Origin: Thalassospira sp. MCCC 1A01148
GTDB taxonomy: Bacteria; Pseudomonadota; Alphaproteobacteria; Rhodospirillales; Thalassospiraceae
Reading direction: 5' to 3'
Assembly: GCF_001613795.1 (NCBI RefSeq)
Contig: NZ_LPVZ01000012.1
Location: 372,001-436,000 of the forward strand
Length of the DNA stretch: 64,000 nt
Position numbers and translations under genes: made by a program
The notes under the pieces: model-generated
The model's database searches: none
What the model saw: only the letters and a program-made list of their open reading frames with translations
What the model was told of the DNA's origin: nothing
Shown: one piece after another, positions 1-10,973 of the stretch
How the letters are laid out: every line of letters begins with the position of its first letter
Numbering within the stretch: position 1 is the first letter of the stretch

Positions 1-2
1 AT

Positions 3-50
3 GCACGAACCCCGTTTCCAGACACGCAGAGATCGGAGATTCAGGCGTGA
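3..50 (+). CDS. C-terminal end of an unidentified gene upstream of nagA (partial)
   Basis: Reading from base 3, fifteen sense codons (ending in Ser-Glu-Ile-Gln-Ala) run into a TGA at 48-50. That stop overlaps the GTG start of nagA as GTGA, the usual sign of translational coupling. Only the tail is in the window, so the product cannot be identified. A sugar-phosphate gene such as a SIS-domain isomerase or an amino-sugar kinase would fit next to nagA, but that is inference only. Confidence 0.35.
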   Translation, partial: ARTPFPDTQRSEIQA

Positions 51-1195
51 GTGTATTTGCTATAAGAAATGCCCGAATCTTTGATGGTAGCGATTTTCTG
101 GCTGATCATGCGGTGCTTGTGAAAGATGGAAAAATTGACGCGATCATTGCGGATGGCAGCCTACCTGATGATGTCGAAACCTTCGACGGCAAAGGACAAA
201 CCCTCGCACCCGGTTTGATAGATGTTCAGGTAAATGGCGGCGGTGGCGTATTGCTAAACGACGCACCTGACGTCGAGACGATCAAAACCATGGTCACGGC
301 TCATCGCAAGTATGGCACCACGGCGATGTTGCCAACCTTGATCACAGACACCCGCGAAAAGATGGAAGCCGCAATCACGGCTGTTCAGGAAGCCATTGAT
401 GGTGATCTGCCCGGTGTGATTGGTATTCATCTCGAAGGGCCCTACCTCAACCATCAAAGGCGCGGCGTGCATCCAGATCATCAGATCCGTCACATGGAAG
501 ACGATGCCATCGAATTGCTCTCAGGCCTGCGCAATGGTCGAACACTTGTGACATTGGCACCTGAAAATGTTGCGAAAGGCGCGATAAAGGAACTTGTTGC
601 CCGAAATGTGCTTGTATGTGCCGGCCACACAGCTGGTACTTATGAAGACATGATGTCGGCAATTGACGAAGGCATGCAGGGCTTCACGCACTTGTATAAT
701 GCCATGAGCCCCCTTTCCCATCGTGCGCCCGGCGTCGTCGGTGCAGCACTTTCTGATGACAGGACATGGTGTGGTCTGATTGCCGATGGCTATCATGTGC
801 ATCCGGCGGTCATAAAGGCTTCTGTACGCGCCAAGGTCAAAGGCAAGATGATGTTGGTAACTGATGCCATGCCAACAGTAGGCGCCGTTGAGAAGCGGTT
901 CAAACTGGGCGAAGAAGAAATCATTGCGGTCGATGGCCGCTGTGCGCTTGCGGATGGAACGCTGGCAGGATCGGATCTTGATATGATTTCGGCTGTCAGA
1001 AATTGCATGGGAATGGCGGAAGTCAGGCTTGATGAGGCCCTTCGCATGGCTTCGTTATACCCCGCGCAGTTTCTTGGCCTTGATCATGTTCTTGGGCGAT
1101 TGGCGCCCGGGTATCAGGCCGATATGATTTTGTTCGATGATCAGTTCGCAGTCACCCGGAGCTGGGTCAAAGGAGCCGAACTGGCCTGTGTCTGA
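47..1195 (+). CDS. nagA: N-acetylglucosamine-6-phosphate deacetylase
   Basis: Cytoplasmic amidohydrolase that removes acetate from GlcNAc-6-phosphate to give glucosamine-6-phosphate in amino-sugar and peptidoglycan recycling. The 382-residue length is usual for NagA. Family landmarks are present: the HLEGP motif with the metal ligand Glu130, metal-binding His194 (AGHTAG) and His215 (THLYNAM), the catalytic Asp273 (VTDAMP) and the ADGTLAGS loop. The start is GTG, with GGAG eight bases upstream and a GTGA overlap with the preceding reading frame, so it is probably the last gene of an amino-sugar operon. nagZ, which releases GlcNAc from muropeptides, lies elsewhere in this window. Confidence 0.95.
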   Translation: MSVFAIRNARIFDGSDFLADHAVLVKDGKIDAIIADGSLPDDVETFDGKGQTLAPGLIDVQVNGGGGVLLNDAPDVETIKTMVTAHRKYGTTAMLPTLITDTREKMEAAITAVQEAIDGDLPGVIGIHLEGPYLNHQRRGVHPDHQIRHMEDDAIELLSGLRNGRTLVTLAPENVAKGAIKELVARNVLVCAGHTAGTYEDMMSAIDEGMQGFTHLYNAMSPLSHRAPGVVGAALSDDRTWCGLIADGYHVHPAVIKASVRAKVKGKMMLVTDAMPTVGAVEKRFKLGEEEIIAVDGRCALADGTLAGSDLDMISAVRNCMGMAEVRLDEALRMASLYPAQFLGLDHVLGRLAPGYQADMILFDDQFAVTRSWVKGAELACV

Positions 1196-1351
1196 GCAAA
1201 AGCGAGATTTTCCGAAAGTCTATAACGGAAAGCCTTGACCTGAGGCGGCATTTCGAAGATGCATTGGGCTCTGTAACAGTTTGTATGCAGGATCCTCAGG
1301 AGATTTTGCTGTTGACCTGTTTTTGCTCTGACCCCCAGGAGGAGTACCCAC

Positions 1352-2431
1352 ATGCCTTCCGTTAAACCCGGTGTTGTTACCGGTGCTGCTTACCGCGAAC
1401 TCGTTGCTGCCTGCAAGCAGGACGGTTACGCCCTTCCCGCCGTCAACATTACGTCTTCAAGCACGATGAACGCAGCCCTTGAAGCTGCTGCAAATGCCGG
1501 CTCTGACATCATCGTTCAGCTGTCGAATGGTGGCGCGCAGTTCTTTGCCGGCAAGGGCATCAAGGACGCTGCCACTGCCCGTGTTCTGGGCGCTGTTTCT
1601 GCTGCCCGCCACGCACAGCTTCTGGCTGAGCATTATGGTGTGGCTGTCGTCATGCATACCGACCATGCCAACCGCAAGTTCGTGCCGTGGGTCGATGAAA
1701 TGCTGAAATGGAGCGAAAAGGCCTATGCCGAAACCGGCAAGGCGCTATACAGCTCCCACATGCTTGATCTTTCCGAAGAGTCCTTAGAAGACAACCTTGC
1801 AACCTGCGAGACCTTCCTGAAGCGGATGTCCGCCATTGAAATGAGCCTTGAGATCGAACTGGGCGTCACCGGTGGTGAAGAAGACGGTATCGGCCAGGAA
1901 CTTGATACCTCGGTTGAGGAAATCGATCCGCGCCTTTACACCCGTCCGGAAGAAGTTGAAGAAGCCTATCGTCGTCTTTCCCCGCTCGGTCACTTCTCTG
2001 TCGCGGCTGCGTTTGGCAACGTGCACGGCGTTTACAAGCCGGGCAACGTCAAGCTGCGTCCGGAAATCCTGCTGGAAAGCCAGAAGTATGTCGCCGAAAA
2101 GCACGGCCTTGGGGATCGCCCGCTTGATTTCGTGTTCCATGGTGGCTCCGGTTCGGAGAAAGAGAAAATCGAAGAAGCGGTCAGCTATGGCTGCTTTAAG
2201 ATGAACATCGATACCGACACCCAGTTCGCCTATGCCCGCCCGGTTGGCGAGTATGTCGAAGCCAATGATCGCGCCTTTAAGTACCAGGTCGATCCGGAAA
2301 CCGATCAACCCTACAAAAAGCAATATGATCCGCGTGTCTGGATCCGCGAAGCTGAACTTTCCATGGCCGCTCGCCTTGAAGAGGCTTTCAAGGACCTTGG
2401 TGCAACCGGTCGCACGGTTACCAAAGGCTAA
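1352..2431 (+). CDS. fba: Class II fructose-bisphosphate aldolase (FbaA type)
   Basis: Zinc-dependent aldolase that interconverts fructose-1,6-bisphosphate with dihydroxyacetone phosphate and glyceraldehyde-3-phosphate in glycolysis and gluconeogenesis. At 359 residues it matches the class IIA (E. coli FbaA) length. Visible landmarks are the HTDHANRK segment with the zinc ligand near His105, EIELGVTGGEEDG, the second metal His225 in FGNVHGVYKPG, and the phosphate-binding FHGGSGS followed by the KMNIDTDTQ strand. The ATG follows a strong AGGAGGAG ribosome site. It stands alone, 156 bases after nagA, and is closed by a clear terminator. Confidence 0.97.
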   Translation: MPSVKPGVVTGAAYRELVAACKQDGYALPAVNITSSSTMNAALEAAANAGSDIIVQLSNGGAQFFAGKGIKDAATARVLGAVSAARHAQLLAEHYGVAVVMHTDHANRKFVPWVDEMLKWSEKAYAETGKALYSSHMLDLSEESLEDNLATCETFLKRMSAIEMSLEIELGVTGGEEDGIGQELDTSVEEIDPRLYTRPEEVEEAYRRLSPLGHFSVAAAFGNVHGVYKPGNVKLRPEILLESQKYVAEKHGLGDRPLDFVFHGGSGSEKEKIEEAVSYGCFKMNIDTDTQFAYARPVGEYVEANDRAFKYQVDPETDQPYKKQYDPRVWIREAELSMAARLEEAFKDLGATGRTVTKG

Positions 2432-2471
2432 GTCAGAAAAAAAACTGACCTTTTTGGTCACAGGATTTATG

Positions 2472-2502
2472 AAGCCCGCCGGTCTTGTCCGGCGGGCTTT
2501 TT
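2472..2502 (+). terminator. Rho-independent terminator of fba
   Basis: A perfect 11-bp stem (AAGCCCGCCGG with CCGGCGGGCTT) around a TCTTGT loop, running into a T tract, 40 bases after the fba stop. Confidence 0.9.
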
Positions 2503-2552
2503 CGTGGCCCCATCGCCTCTGGGATTGTTAATTGCCAGTCTCCTGACAAATA

Positions 2553-2569
2553 CTGACAGGAACTGTCAG
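2553..2569. repeat. Inverted repeat upstream of the uvrA promoter
   Basis: CTGACAG and CTGTCAG form a perfect 7-bp palindrome with a 3-base spacer, ending eight bases before the proposed uvrA -35 box. It has the shape of a dimer-binding operator, but no regulator can be named from it. Confidence 0.4.
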
Positions 2570-2577
2570 GGGTGCGC

Positions 2578-2606
2578 TTGCGTATAGCTAATGGCTCCTC
2601 TATACA
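2578..2606 (+). promoter_or_regulatory. Putative sigma-70 promoter of uvrA
   Basis: TTGCGT (2578-2583) and TATACA (2601-2606) are separated by 17 bases. The expected transcription start falls on the LexA-like box just downstream. Confidence 0.55.
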
Positions 2607-2612
2607 TTCCCC

Positions 2613-2627
2613 GAACAATTCAGGAAC
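2613..2627 (+). promoter_or_regulatory. LexA (SOS) box of uvrA, GAAC-N7-GAAC
   Basis: Two GAAC half-sites are spaced by exactly seven bases (2613-2616 and 2624-2627). This is the complement of the GTTC-N7-GTTC direct repeat known for LexA in alphaproteobacteria. It covers the expected transcription start and touches the uvrA ribosome-binding region, where bound LexA would block transcription. Confidence 0.75.
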
Positions 2628-2639
2628 AAAAGGCCCGAC

Positions 2640-5468
<2,829 letters not shown>

Positions 5469-5473
5469 GACAT

Positions 5474-5499
5474 AAGGGCAGCATCCAGCTGCCCTTTTT
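5474..5499 (+). terminator. Rho-independent terminator of uvrA
   Basis: A 9-bp stem AAGGGCAGC / GCTGCCCTT with an ATCCA loop, then a T run. It lies between the convergent uvrA and membrane-protein genes. Confidence 0.85.
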
Positions 5500-5523
5500 G
5501 ATTCTGGCGCTATTTCATGGCCC

Positions 5524-6504
5524 CTAGCCAGGATGCGTTACCCTGTCCTCAACCCGCTTCACCAGCGCAGTGCTGAGCCGTTCGCTAAAGCCTGACAGGA
5601 AGGCGAAGACCAGGACGATTGATATCTGTTGACCGGCGGCGGCGGATTGACTGATTTCGTCAAGATCGTCGATCTTGTGCAATTCATCCAGTGGGATTGG
5701 GAGCATCCCGGCCCGCAAAGCCAACAACACAAGAATGGCAAAGCAGAACCCCATGCACGGTCGGAACAGGAAATTGAAGAACACAGAAGCCGGCTCCATT
5801 TCATCCCACGGAACATCCTTGCCAAGCCGCATCATCATACTTGTCAGTGCCCCGATTGCGCCAAAGCTGCCAACCACGAACAGCAAATCATAGCTGAAAC
5901 CAAACACCTTGCCGCTGCCCGCGCTGATGATGTTGTCGATCTGAACGAACAACAACACAGCGAACACCAGAACGATTGGTGAAAGCGCCAGTGCCAGTGC
6001 GGCAATTCGAAGGCTTTTGTTAAATGCCAGCTCTATTGGATTTTCAGGGAGAACCGCCTTGGGGTTTTCTTGCTGCTCGTGCTTTAGGTCGTGAAGGTAT
6101 CCCTGAACAAAACCGTCCCGCCCCTGGTTTAACGCCAGAAGCATGATAATGGCGTCGGATTGTTTACGGTCGCGGATGGCGTCGCTGTCATTGTCATCAT
6201 CTTTACGCCACCAACGCAAAAACGATCGTATGACCATCGAAGAGCGCCAGCCCTGACGGGTGGCCACGACGTATTCGATCATGCCTTCTATGTCGGCGGG
6301 GCCGAACGCGCTTTCGCCCGCACAACCGAACGGAAATCCAAGACGACGCTCCGATGGAACGGGCTTTTCTTCGATTTCTATAGTTTCCGGCTCATCCCGG
6401 GCATTTGAACAGTCCACGTCGATGATATGACGCCTGCGCGGCACAAGATCAATGACCGGACAATGTGTTGGTTCGTAGCCATAGGGATGATGCGGGTAAC
6501 TCAT
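5524..6504 (-). CDS. Unrecognised multi-pass membrane protein
   Basis: 326 residues with no motif I recognise. The N-terminal half (about 1-155) is soluble, Pro/Arg/Asp-rich and starts with a His/Tyr/Pro stretch (SYPHHPYGYEP). It carries a basic RSFLRWWRK segment before an acidic KDDDNDSD run. The C-terminal half has about four hydrophobic helices: near 163-186, 200-225, 240-265 and 292-308. A well-conserved-looking loop (MMMRLGKDVPWDE) follows the second helix. It is transcribed alone, convergent with uvrA and divergent from trmFO. It is probably an inner-membrane protein of unknown role; function cannot be inferred from the sequence. Confidence 0.75.
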   Translation of the reverse strand: MSYPHHPYGYEPTHCPVIDLVPRRRHIIDVDCSNARDEPETIEIEEKPVPSERRLGFPFGCAGESAFGPADIEGMIEYVVATRQGWRSSMVIRSFLRWWRKDDDNDSDAIRDRKQSDAIIMLLALNQGRDGFVQGYLHDLKHEQQENPKAVLPENPIELAFNKSLRIAALALALSPIVLVFAVLLFVQIDNIISAGSGKVFGFSYDLLFVVGSFGAIGALTSMMMRLGKDVPWDEMEPASVFFNFLFRPCMGFCFAILVLLALRAGMLPIPLDELHKIDDLDEISQSAAAGQQISIVLVFAFLSGFSERLSTALVKRVEDRVTHPG

Positions 6505-6562
6505 GATGCCATCTTCGCGTTATCGGTACAGAACGGCGCTGTCCTTCAAGACGGTTGGGATG

Positions 6563-6597
6563 TGGTGTTGTGAAAATTTCAGGTCACTACAACACCA
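6563..6597. repeat. 9-bp inverted repeat in the divergent 5524-6504 / trmFO intergenic region
   Basis: TGGTGTTGT and ACAACACCA are perfect inverted arms around a 17-base spacer, 59 bases upstream of the membrane-protein start. Two G-T pairs and one further A-T pair could extend the stem. It could be an operator or an RNA hairpin. Confidence 0.4.
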
Positions 6598-6620
6598 TGT
6601 GATCTTGTTTGCCCATCTTA

Positions 6621-6656
6621 CGGTGCAATTGACTTGAAATCTGCCCCCTTGCACCG
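6621..6656. repeat. 8-bp inverted repeat upstream of trmFO
   Basis: CGGTGCAA and TTGCACCG are perfect inverted arms with a 20-base spacer containing TTGACT, a possible -35 element. It ends 50 bases before the preferred trmFO start. Confidence 0.4.
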
Positions 6657-6706
6657 CTATGTGTGTGCCACGTTATCAAATCCACTCTGGCAAGGAGTTC
6701 GCACAC

Positions 6707-8053
6707 GTGAATACGGTCAAGCCTGTTCATATTATTGGCGCCGGTCTGGCAGGCAGCGAAGCCGCCTGGCAATTGGCAGAAGCCGGTGTGCCTGTCATCA
6801 TCCACGAAATGCGACCAACGCGTCCGACCGACGCACATCATACGGACAAGTGCGCTGAACTGGTCTGCTCGAACTCGTTCCGTTCAGATGACAAGGAATA
6901 CAATGCCGTCGGCCTGATCCATGATGAAATGCGCCGTGCGGGTTCGATCATCATGCGCTGTGCTGATCAGCACAAGGTGCCTGCCGGTGGTGCACTTGCT
7001 GTAGACCGCGAAGGCTTTTCCGAAGCGGTAACAACCGCGCTTGAAAACCACCCATTGATAACGATGGAACGCGGCGAAATTGATGGCCTGCCGCCCGAAG
7101 AATGGGAACAGACCATCATCGCAACTGGTCCGTTAACGTCCGGGGCCCTGGCAGACGCCATTCGCAAGGCAACTGGCGAAGAAAGCCTTGCCTTCTTTGA
7201 TGCGATCGCGCCGATTGTCTACAAGGACAGCATCGATTTTGACAAGGCGTGGTTCCAGTCGCGCTATGACAAGGGCGATGGCAAGGACTACATCAACTGC
7301 CCGATGTATGAAGATGAATATAACCGCTTCATCGATGCCCTGATCGAAGGTGAAAAGACCGAGTTCAAGGAATGGGAAAAAGACACCCCCTATTTCGACG
7401 GATGCCTTCCCATTGAGGTCATGGCCGAACGTGGTCGGGAAACCCTGCGTCATGGTCCCATGAAGCCTGTTGGTCTCACCAACCCGCATAATCCGACCCA
7501 AAAACCACGCGCGATTGTTCAACTGCGTCAGGATAACGCACTGGGCACGCTCTATAATATGGTTGGTTTTCAGACCAAGCTTAAGTACGGGGCGCAAGTT
7601 GAAGTCTTTCGTACCATTCCCGGCTTGGAAAACGCGGAGTTCGCCCGTCTGGGGGGGATTCATCGCAATACTTTCCTGAATTCTCCGCGCCTGCTGGATG
7701 GAACTTTGCGTCTGAAATCGCGTCCGGATCTGCGTTTTGCCGGTCAGATCACCGGGTGCGAAGGCTATGTTGAAAGTGCGGCTGTCGGGCTGATGGTCGG
7801 TCGGTTCACCGCGGCGGAAAAAGCAGGCAAAAGCATCCCGACCCCGCCGCTTGCCACGGCCATGGGAGCCCTGCTGAACCACATTACCGGTGGCGCGGAT
7901 GAAAGCACGTTCCAGCCAATGAATGTGAATTTTGGTCTGTTTCCCGACCTTGAGCTGACAAAACGGGTCAAGGGTCGTGACCGCAAAAAGCTCTATACTG
8001 ATCGTGCCATTCCGCTATTTGACGAATGGCTTGGCGCCGTATCAGCCGCCTGA
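6707..8053 (+). CDS. trmFO: Methylenetetrahydrofolate--tRNA-(uracil-5-)-methyltransferase TrmFO
   Basis: Flavin- and folate-dependent enzyme that makes 5-methyluridine at position 54 (T-loop) of tRNA. The N-terminal FAD-binding fold shows [14 protein letters not shown], followed by the TrmFO-specific HEMRP segment. The conserved cysteine motifs [11 protein letters not shown] (Cys54) and [10 protein letters not shown] (Cys198) are both present. I place the start at the GTG at 6707 because AAGGAG lies nine bases upstream; an in-frame ATG at 6659 would add 16 residues and lacks such a site. This gives 448 residues, normal for the family. It is a single gene with its own terminator. Confidence 0.95.
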   Translation: MNTVKPVHIIGAGLAGSEAAWQLAEAGVPVIIHEMRPTRPTDAHHTDKCAELVCSNSFRSDDKEYNAVGLIHDEMRRAGSIIMRCADQHKVPAGGALAVDREGFSEAVTTALENHPLITMERGEIDGLPPEEWEQTIIATGPLTSGALADAIRKATGEESLAFFDAIAPIVYKDSIDFDKAWFQSRYDKGDGKDYINCPMYEDEYNRFIDALIEGEKTEFKEWEKDTPYFDGCLPIEVMAERGRETLRHGPMKPVGLTNPHNPTQKPRAIVQLRQDNALGTLYNMVGFQTKLKYGAQVEVFRTIPGLENAEFARLGGIHRNTFLNSPRLLDGTLRLKSRPDLRFAGQITGCEGYVESAAVGLMVGRFTAAEKAGKSIPTPPLATAMGALLNHITGGADESTFQPMNVNFGLFPDLELTKRVKGRDRKKLYTDRAIPLFDEWLGAVSAA

Positions 8054-8062
8054 AGAATTAAG

Positions 8063-8090
8063 AGCCGCATCCTGTTCGATGCGGCTTTTT
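8063..8090 (+). terminator. Rho-independent terminator of trmFO
   Basis: AGCCGCAT / ATGCGGCT stem with an eight-base loop followed by TTTT. On the opposite strand the hairpin could also serve the convergent gene ending at 8113. Confidence 0.85.
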
Positions 8091-8112
8091 CGTTGGATCG
8101 TGAAAGACTGTA

Positions 8113-8694
8113 TCAGTATGGGGAAGATTGGCGGGTCAATTTACCCGTGACATCGCGGATCTGTTCGCCATCGCGGAAGCGGCGAAACACCAGATCCAGG
8201 TTCCCCTCCTCATCAAGGGTGCGCTTGTAGACCTGCATCTCATACCCGCCTTCATCGTTGATATAGAGGGCGTGGATGGTCAGTGTCTTGTCGACGATCC
8301 TTGCCCAGAAGAACGGTTCACCCTTGAGCGGATCATTGGGAATACGTTTCCCGAACAGGCCTGAGCGCATGGCGCTGCCATAGATATCGGCGCGTTCGGT
8401 TGCATAAAACTCGACATCCAGTGATACGGTTTTTTCCCGACCATCCGCCTTGTGAATGACAGTCGACCAATCGACGACAAAGCCGCGGTCGGTTTTTTCG
8501 ATCACAACATCAAGGTCACGTGCCTGAAGTTCATTTTCGGCATGTTCAATTGTCGTACCATGATATGACCCGACGAAGGGATCTATACTGGCGGCCTGAG
8601 CCATGGAAATGGAAGCAAGGCACAGCCACAGGGCAGCAATCAGGGTCAGATTACCAAACCAACGCATCCGGGAGTGTGAGATCGAAGTTGACAT
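8113..8694 (-). CDS. Secreted hypothetical protein
   Basis: About 193 residues. After a basic start, a hydrophobic stretch (LTLIAALWLCLASI) ends in MAQAA, a good signal-peptidase I site, so the mature protein of about 160 residues should be periplasmic. The mature part alternates charged and beta-prone segments (GSYHGTTIEH, VVDWSTVIHK, MQVYKRTLD), as in a small beta-barrel or lipocalin-like fold, but there is no diagnostic motif. I chose the second Met (8694) because GAGGA lies just upstream of it, whereas the ATG at 8706 has no ribosome site. It lies downstream of the mscS / phytoene-synthase-like pair in the same direction. Confidence 0.7.
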   Translation of the reverse strand: MSTSISHSRMRWFGNLTLIAALWLCLASISMAQAASIDPFVGSYHGTTIEHAENELQARDLDVVIEKTDRGFVVDWSTVIHKADGREKTVSLDVEFYATERADIYGSAMRSGLFGKRIPNDPLKGEPFFWARIVDKTLTIHALYINDEGGYEMQVYKRTLDEEGNLDLVFRRFRDGEQIRDVTGKLTRQSSPY

Positions 8695-8841
8695 GTCGGT
8701 CCTCATCGCGGGGTTGCCCCTTGTGTCGTGCCCAATTTCAAAGCGTTATCAACGCTACCATGGACAGCTCAACACTGTCCTGACCTTAATCACCTCTTTA
8801 AGAGATACTTTTGTGATGATCACGGGGCAAGTGACATTCCA

Positions 8842-9687
8842 TCAATATCTCTTGAGCATCCCATTCAGCGTCAAACGCAGGCTGGCCGGCCGGGCCAAAC
8901 CAAATTCTGCAGAAAACGGATCGTAATTCGCCTTGGCCAGTTTCCGAAGATATCCATCTGCCAGAACGACCGGCAATGCAGCAGCGTGGGCCTGCTTCGG
9001 CAAAGCCCGACGATGTTTGCGGGCCTCATTGATCCGCTCGCGCGCAAGCTTCGCCAACTCGCTGATGAAGTCGCGAATTTCCTGTTTTTTGCGAAATTCG
9101 AAGACATCGCCCTGCGCCACTTCATGATGATCCATTCGGTCCTTGGGCAGGTAAAGGCGTTTTGAACGACCATGGAACACGATGGCGCGCATGATCCCCA
9201 CCAACCCATAAGCATTCCCCGCAAGACGTGCGGCATGCTCTGCATCTTCGCCTTTTGCCCCAAGAAGCTTTGCCGCCAGAACACTGACCTGGCCGGATGT
9301 TTGATTGATGTAACGATCAAGTTCCTGCTGGGAGGCAGGTTGGCGATCTTCTAGATCAAATTCGCGTGCTGCCACGATTGCTTCAAGTTCGGGAACGTGG
9401 AGGTGACCGTCCTTGACCAGTTCGGCCAGTGGCTCGACAACCTCGTGTTTGCGGACCTGTCCCTCGCCCAGTTCAGTCAGGGTGTCACGCCACCATTGCA
9501 GGCGAATATGCCCCAGCATAACTTCGCTGACCATTTCACGGGTCTTGGAGACTTCCTGATTAAAGGCATAGAGCGTGAACAGGGATTCACGTTTCTCCGG
9601 TGCCGCAAAAAGTGTGCACAGGAAACGATCCCGGTCATGGCGCCTGACATAGTCTGCGCAATGAGAAAGCTTGGGCGTATCGGTCAT
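8842..9687 (-). CDS. Squalene/phytoene-synthase-family protein, NDUFAF6-like
   Basis: 281 residues with the all-helical trans-isoprenyl-diphosphate synthase fold (RDRFLCTLFAAPEKRESL, RLQWWRDTL, LAGNAYGLVGIMRAI, LPKDRM). Both Asp-rich catalytic motifs of true squalene/phytoene synthases are missing: the first region reads YAFNQEVSKTREM and the second GLVGIMRAIVFHG. It therefore resembles the bacterial relatives of the complex I assembly factor NDUFAF6 rather than a carotenoid or hopanoid enzyme. The start is five bases after the mscS stop, so the two are co-transcribed. A second assembly-factor homologue, of the Mth938/NDUFAF3 family, lies nearby at 12340. The assembly role is inference from family and context. 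Confidence 0.85.
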   Translation of the reverse strand: MTDTPKLSHCADYVRRHDRDRFLCTLFAAPEKRESLFTLYAFNQEVSKTREMVSEVMLGHIRLQWWRDTLTELGEGQVRKHEVVEPLAELVKDGHLHVPELEAIVAAREFDLEDRQPASQQELDRYINQTSGQVSVLAAKLLGAKGEDAEHAARLAGNAYGLVGIMRAIVFHGRSKRLYLPKDRMDHHEVAQGDVFEFRKKQEIRDFISELAKLARERINEARKHRRALPKQAHAAALPVVLADGYLRKLAKANYDPFSAEFGLARPASLRLTLNGMLKRY

Positions 9688-9692
9688 TTATC

Positions 9693-10865
9693 CTATCCGA
9701 TCTTACGTTCCGCACGTTGATCGTCATTTGGGCTATTGCTGAATTCCGGCATGCTCTCGACATATAGCGATTGTGACGGGAAGGCGAAAGCCGCCCCCTC
9801 TTCCTCGACAATGCGCTTGAAAGCGATGATGTGACGATTTCGGATGTCACGCCAGGTCACCCAGTCCGTGGTTTTGGTGAAATAATAAAGATCAATATTG
9901 ATCGAACTGGCACCAAAGTCCGAAAAATGAACCATCTGGGCCACGTCGGTCTGCGCAACATCTTCGTCGTTTTTCAGAAAATCACGCAGCTTGTCGACGA
10001 TGGCTTCCATCTGCTTGGCGGTTGTTCTGTATTCAAGACCAATCACCATTTTGATCCGACGATGTGTCATGCGCGACCAGTTGATCACCGGTGAATCCAC
10101 GATTTGGGCATTGGGCATCGTCACCAAGGCCTTGGCAAAGGTGCGTACTTTGGTGGCGCGCAGGCCAACGACCTCTACCGTCCCTTCAAAATGCGGCGTT
10201 TCGATCCAGTCACCGCGCTTATACAGATTGTCGGCAAAGATCGTCAGACCGCCAAAGATATTGGCCACTGAATCCTTTGCTGCCAAGGCGACAGCCATCC
10301 CTGCAAGACCAAGACCACCGAGAAACGCCGAAACATCAATGCCCCAGTTTTCCAGAATGATAACGCCGCCGATAACGACGATGAGGGTTTTCACACCACG
10401 AATAAAGAATTGCCTGAGATCATCGCCAAGCCCGGCACCAAACCGGCCGACCAGCCGATTTAACGATACACCCAATGGCTCCACAGCGCGAAACAGCGCC
10501 CAAAAGACGCAGAAACCAGCCGCGATTGAAATAGCCTCAACAGCAAACGCATCAATTTCATCAGGGAGTGTCAGTACCTCGGTCGCGAAATATACCCCAA
10601 GCAGCATGAACAGCGCTTGGAGCGGTAAGGCAAACGCGTCGAGCACATTGGCCATCATGCTTTCCGAGCGCTGCTGTGCGATGCGGCGCAATATACCAAG
10701 CGCGCCGCGCACCAGAACACGTTTGAAGATGAAGAACACAACCAGCACCAAAAGCGCACCGATCAGTCTTCCGACCTCTCCGCCGCCAAGCATGTCGACC
10801 CAAGAATTCATTTGGCCGATGACCTCTTCATTGAGGTTGTCCAGTTCGGTCGTGATTTCATCCAT
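9693..10865 (-). CDS. MscS-family mechanosensitive ion channel
   Basis: 390 residues. Hydrophobic helices near 35-55, 80-100 and 110-135 precede the MscS core. The pore helix is Gly/Ala-rich (FLGGLGLAGMAVALAAKDSVANIFGG), and the soluble beta domain begins DNLYKRGDWIETPHFEGTVEVVGLRATKVRT. This is the small-conductance channel family that vents solutes on hypo-osmotic shock through the inner membrane. The C-terminal tail is hydrophilic. It is the first gene of a two-gene unit with the NDUFAF6-like gene and is divergent from the FAD oxidoreductase at 10974. Confidence 0.93.
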   Translation of the reverse strand: MDEITTELDNLNEEVIGQMNSWVDMLGGGEVGRLIGALLVLVVFFIFKRVLVRGALGILRRIAQQRSESMMANVLDAFALPLQALFMLLGVYFATEVLTLPDEIDAFAVEAISIAAGFCVFWALFRAVEPLGVSLNRLVGRFGAGLGDDLRQFFIRGVKTLIVVIGGVIILENWGIDVSAFLGGLGLAGMAVALAAKDSVANIFGGLTIFADNLYKRGDWIETPHFEGTVEVVGLRATKVRTFAKALVTMPNAQIVDSPVINWSRMTHRRIKMVIGLEYRTTAKQMEAIVDKLRDFLKNDEDVAQTDVAQMVHFSDFGASSINIDLYYFTKTTDWVTWRDIRNRHIIAFKRIVEEEGAAFAFPSQSLYVESMPEFSNSPNDDQRAERKIG

Positions 10866-10973
10866 GGCTTGTAAGCTATTCTGATGTTAAGGTTATTACG
10901 ACTTCTGACATGACACGACTGTGTAGCACATCGTTCTCTGGCCTTTGTATAACAACTAAATTGGCTCAGGCAT

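Noticed and set aside
1784-2461. 225-codon open frame on the minus strand opposite fba
   Set aside because: Mirror of a strongly conserved aldolase gene, with no family-like sequence or ribosome site of its own.
7133-7882. 249-codon open frame on the minus strand opposite trmFO
   Set aside because: Lies wholly within trmFO and shows no recognisable domain.
8842-9687. Carotenoid or hopanoid synthase
   Set aside because: Both Asp-rich diphosphate-binding motifs are absent, so a catalytic prenyl synthase is unlikely.
9991-10884. 297-codon open frame on the plus strand opposite mscS
   Set aside because: Low-complexity Ser/Pro/Arg composition and complete overlap with a clear MscS gene.
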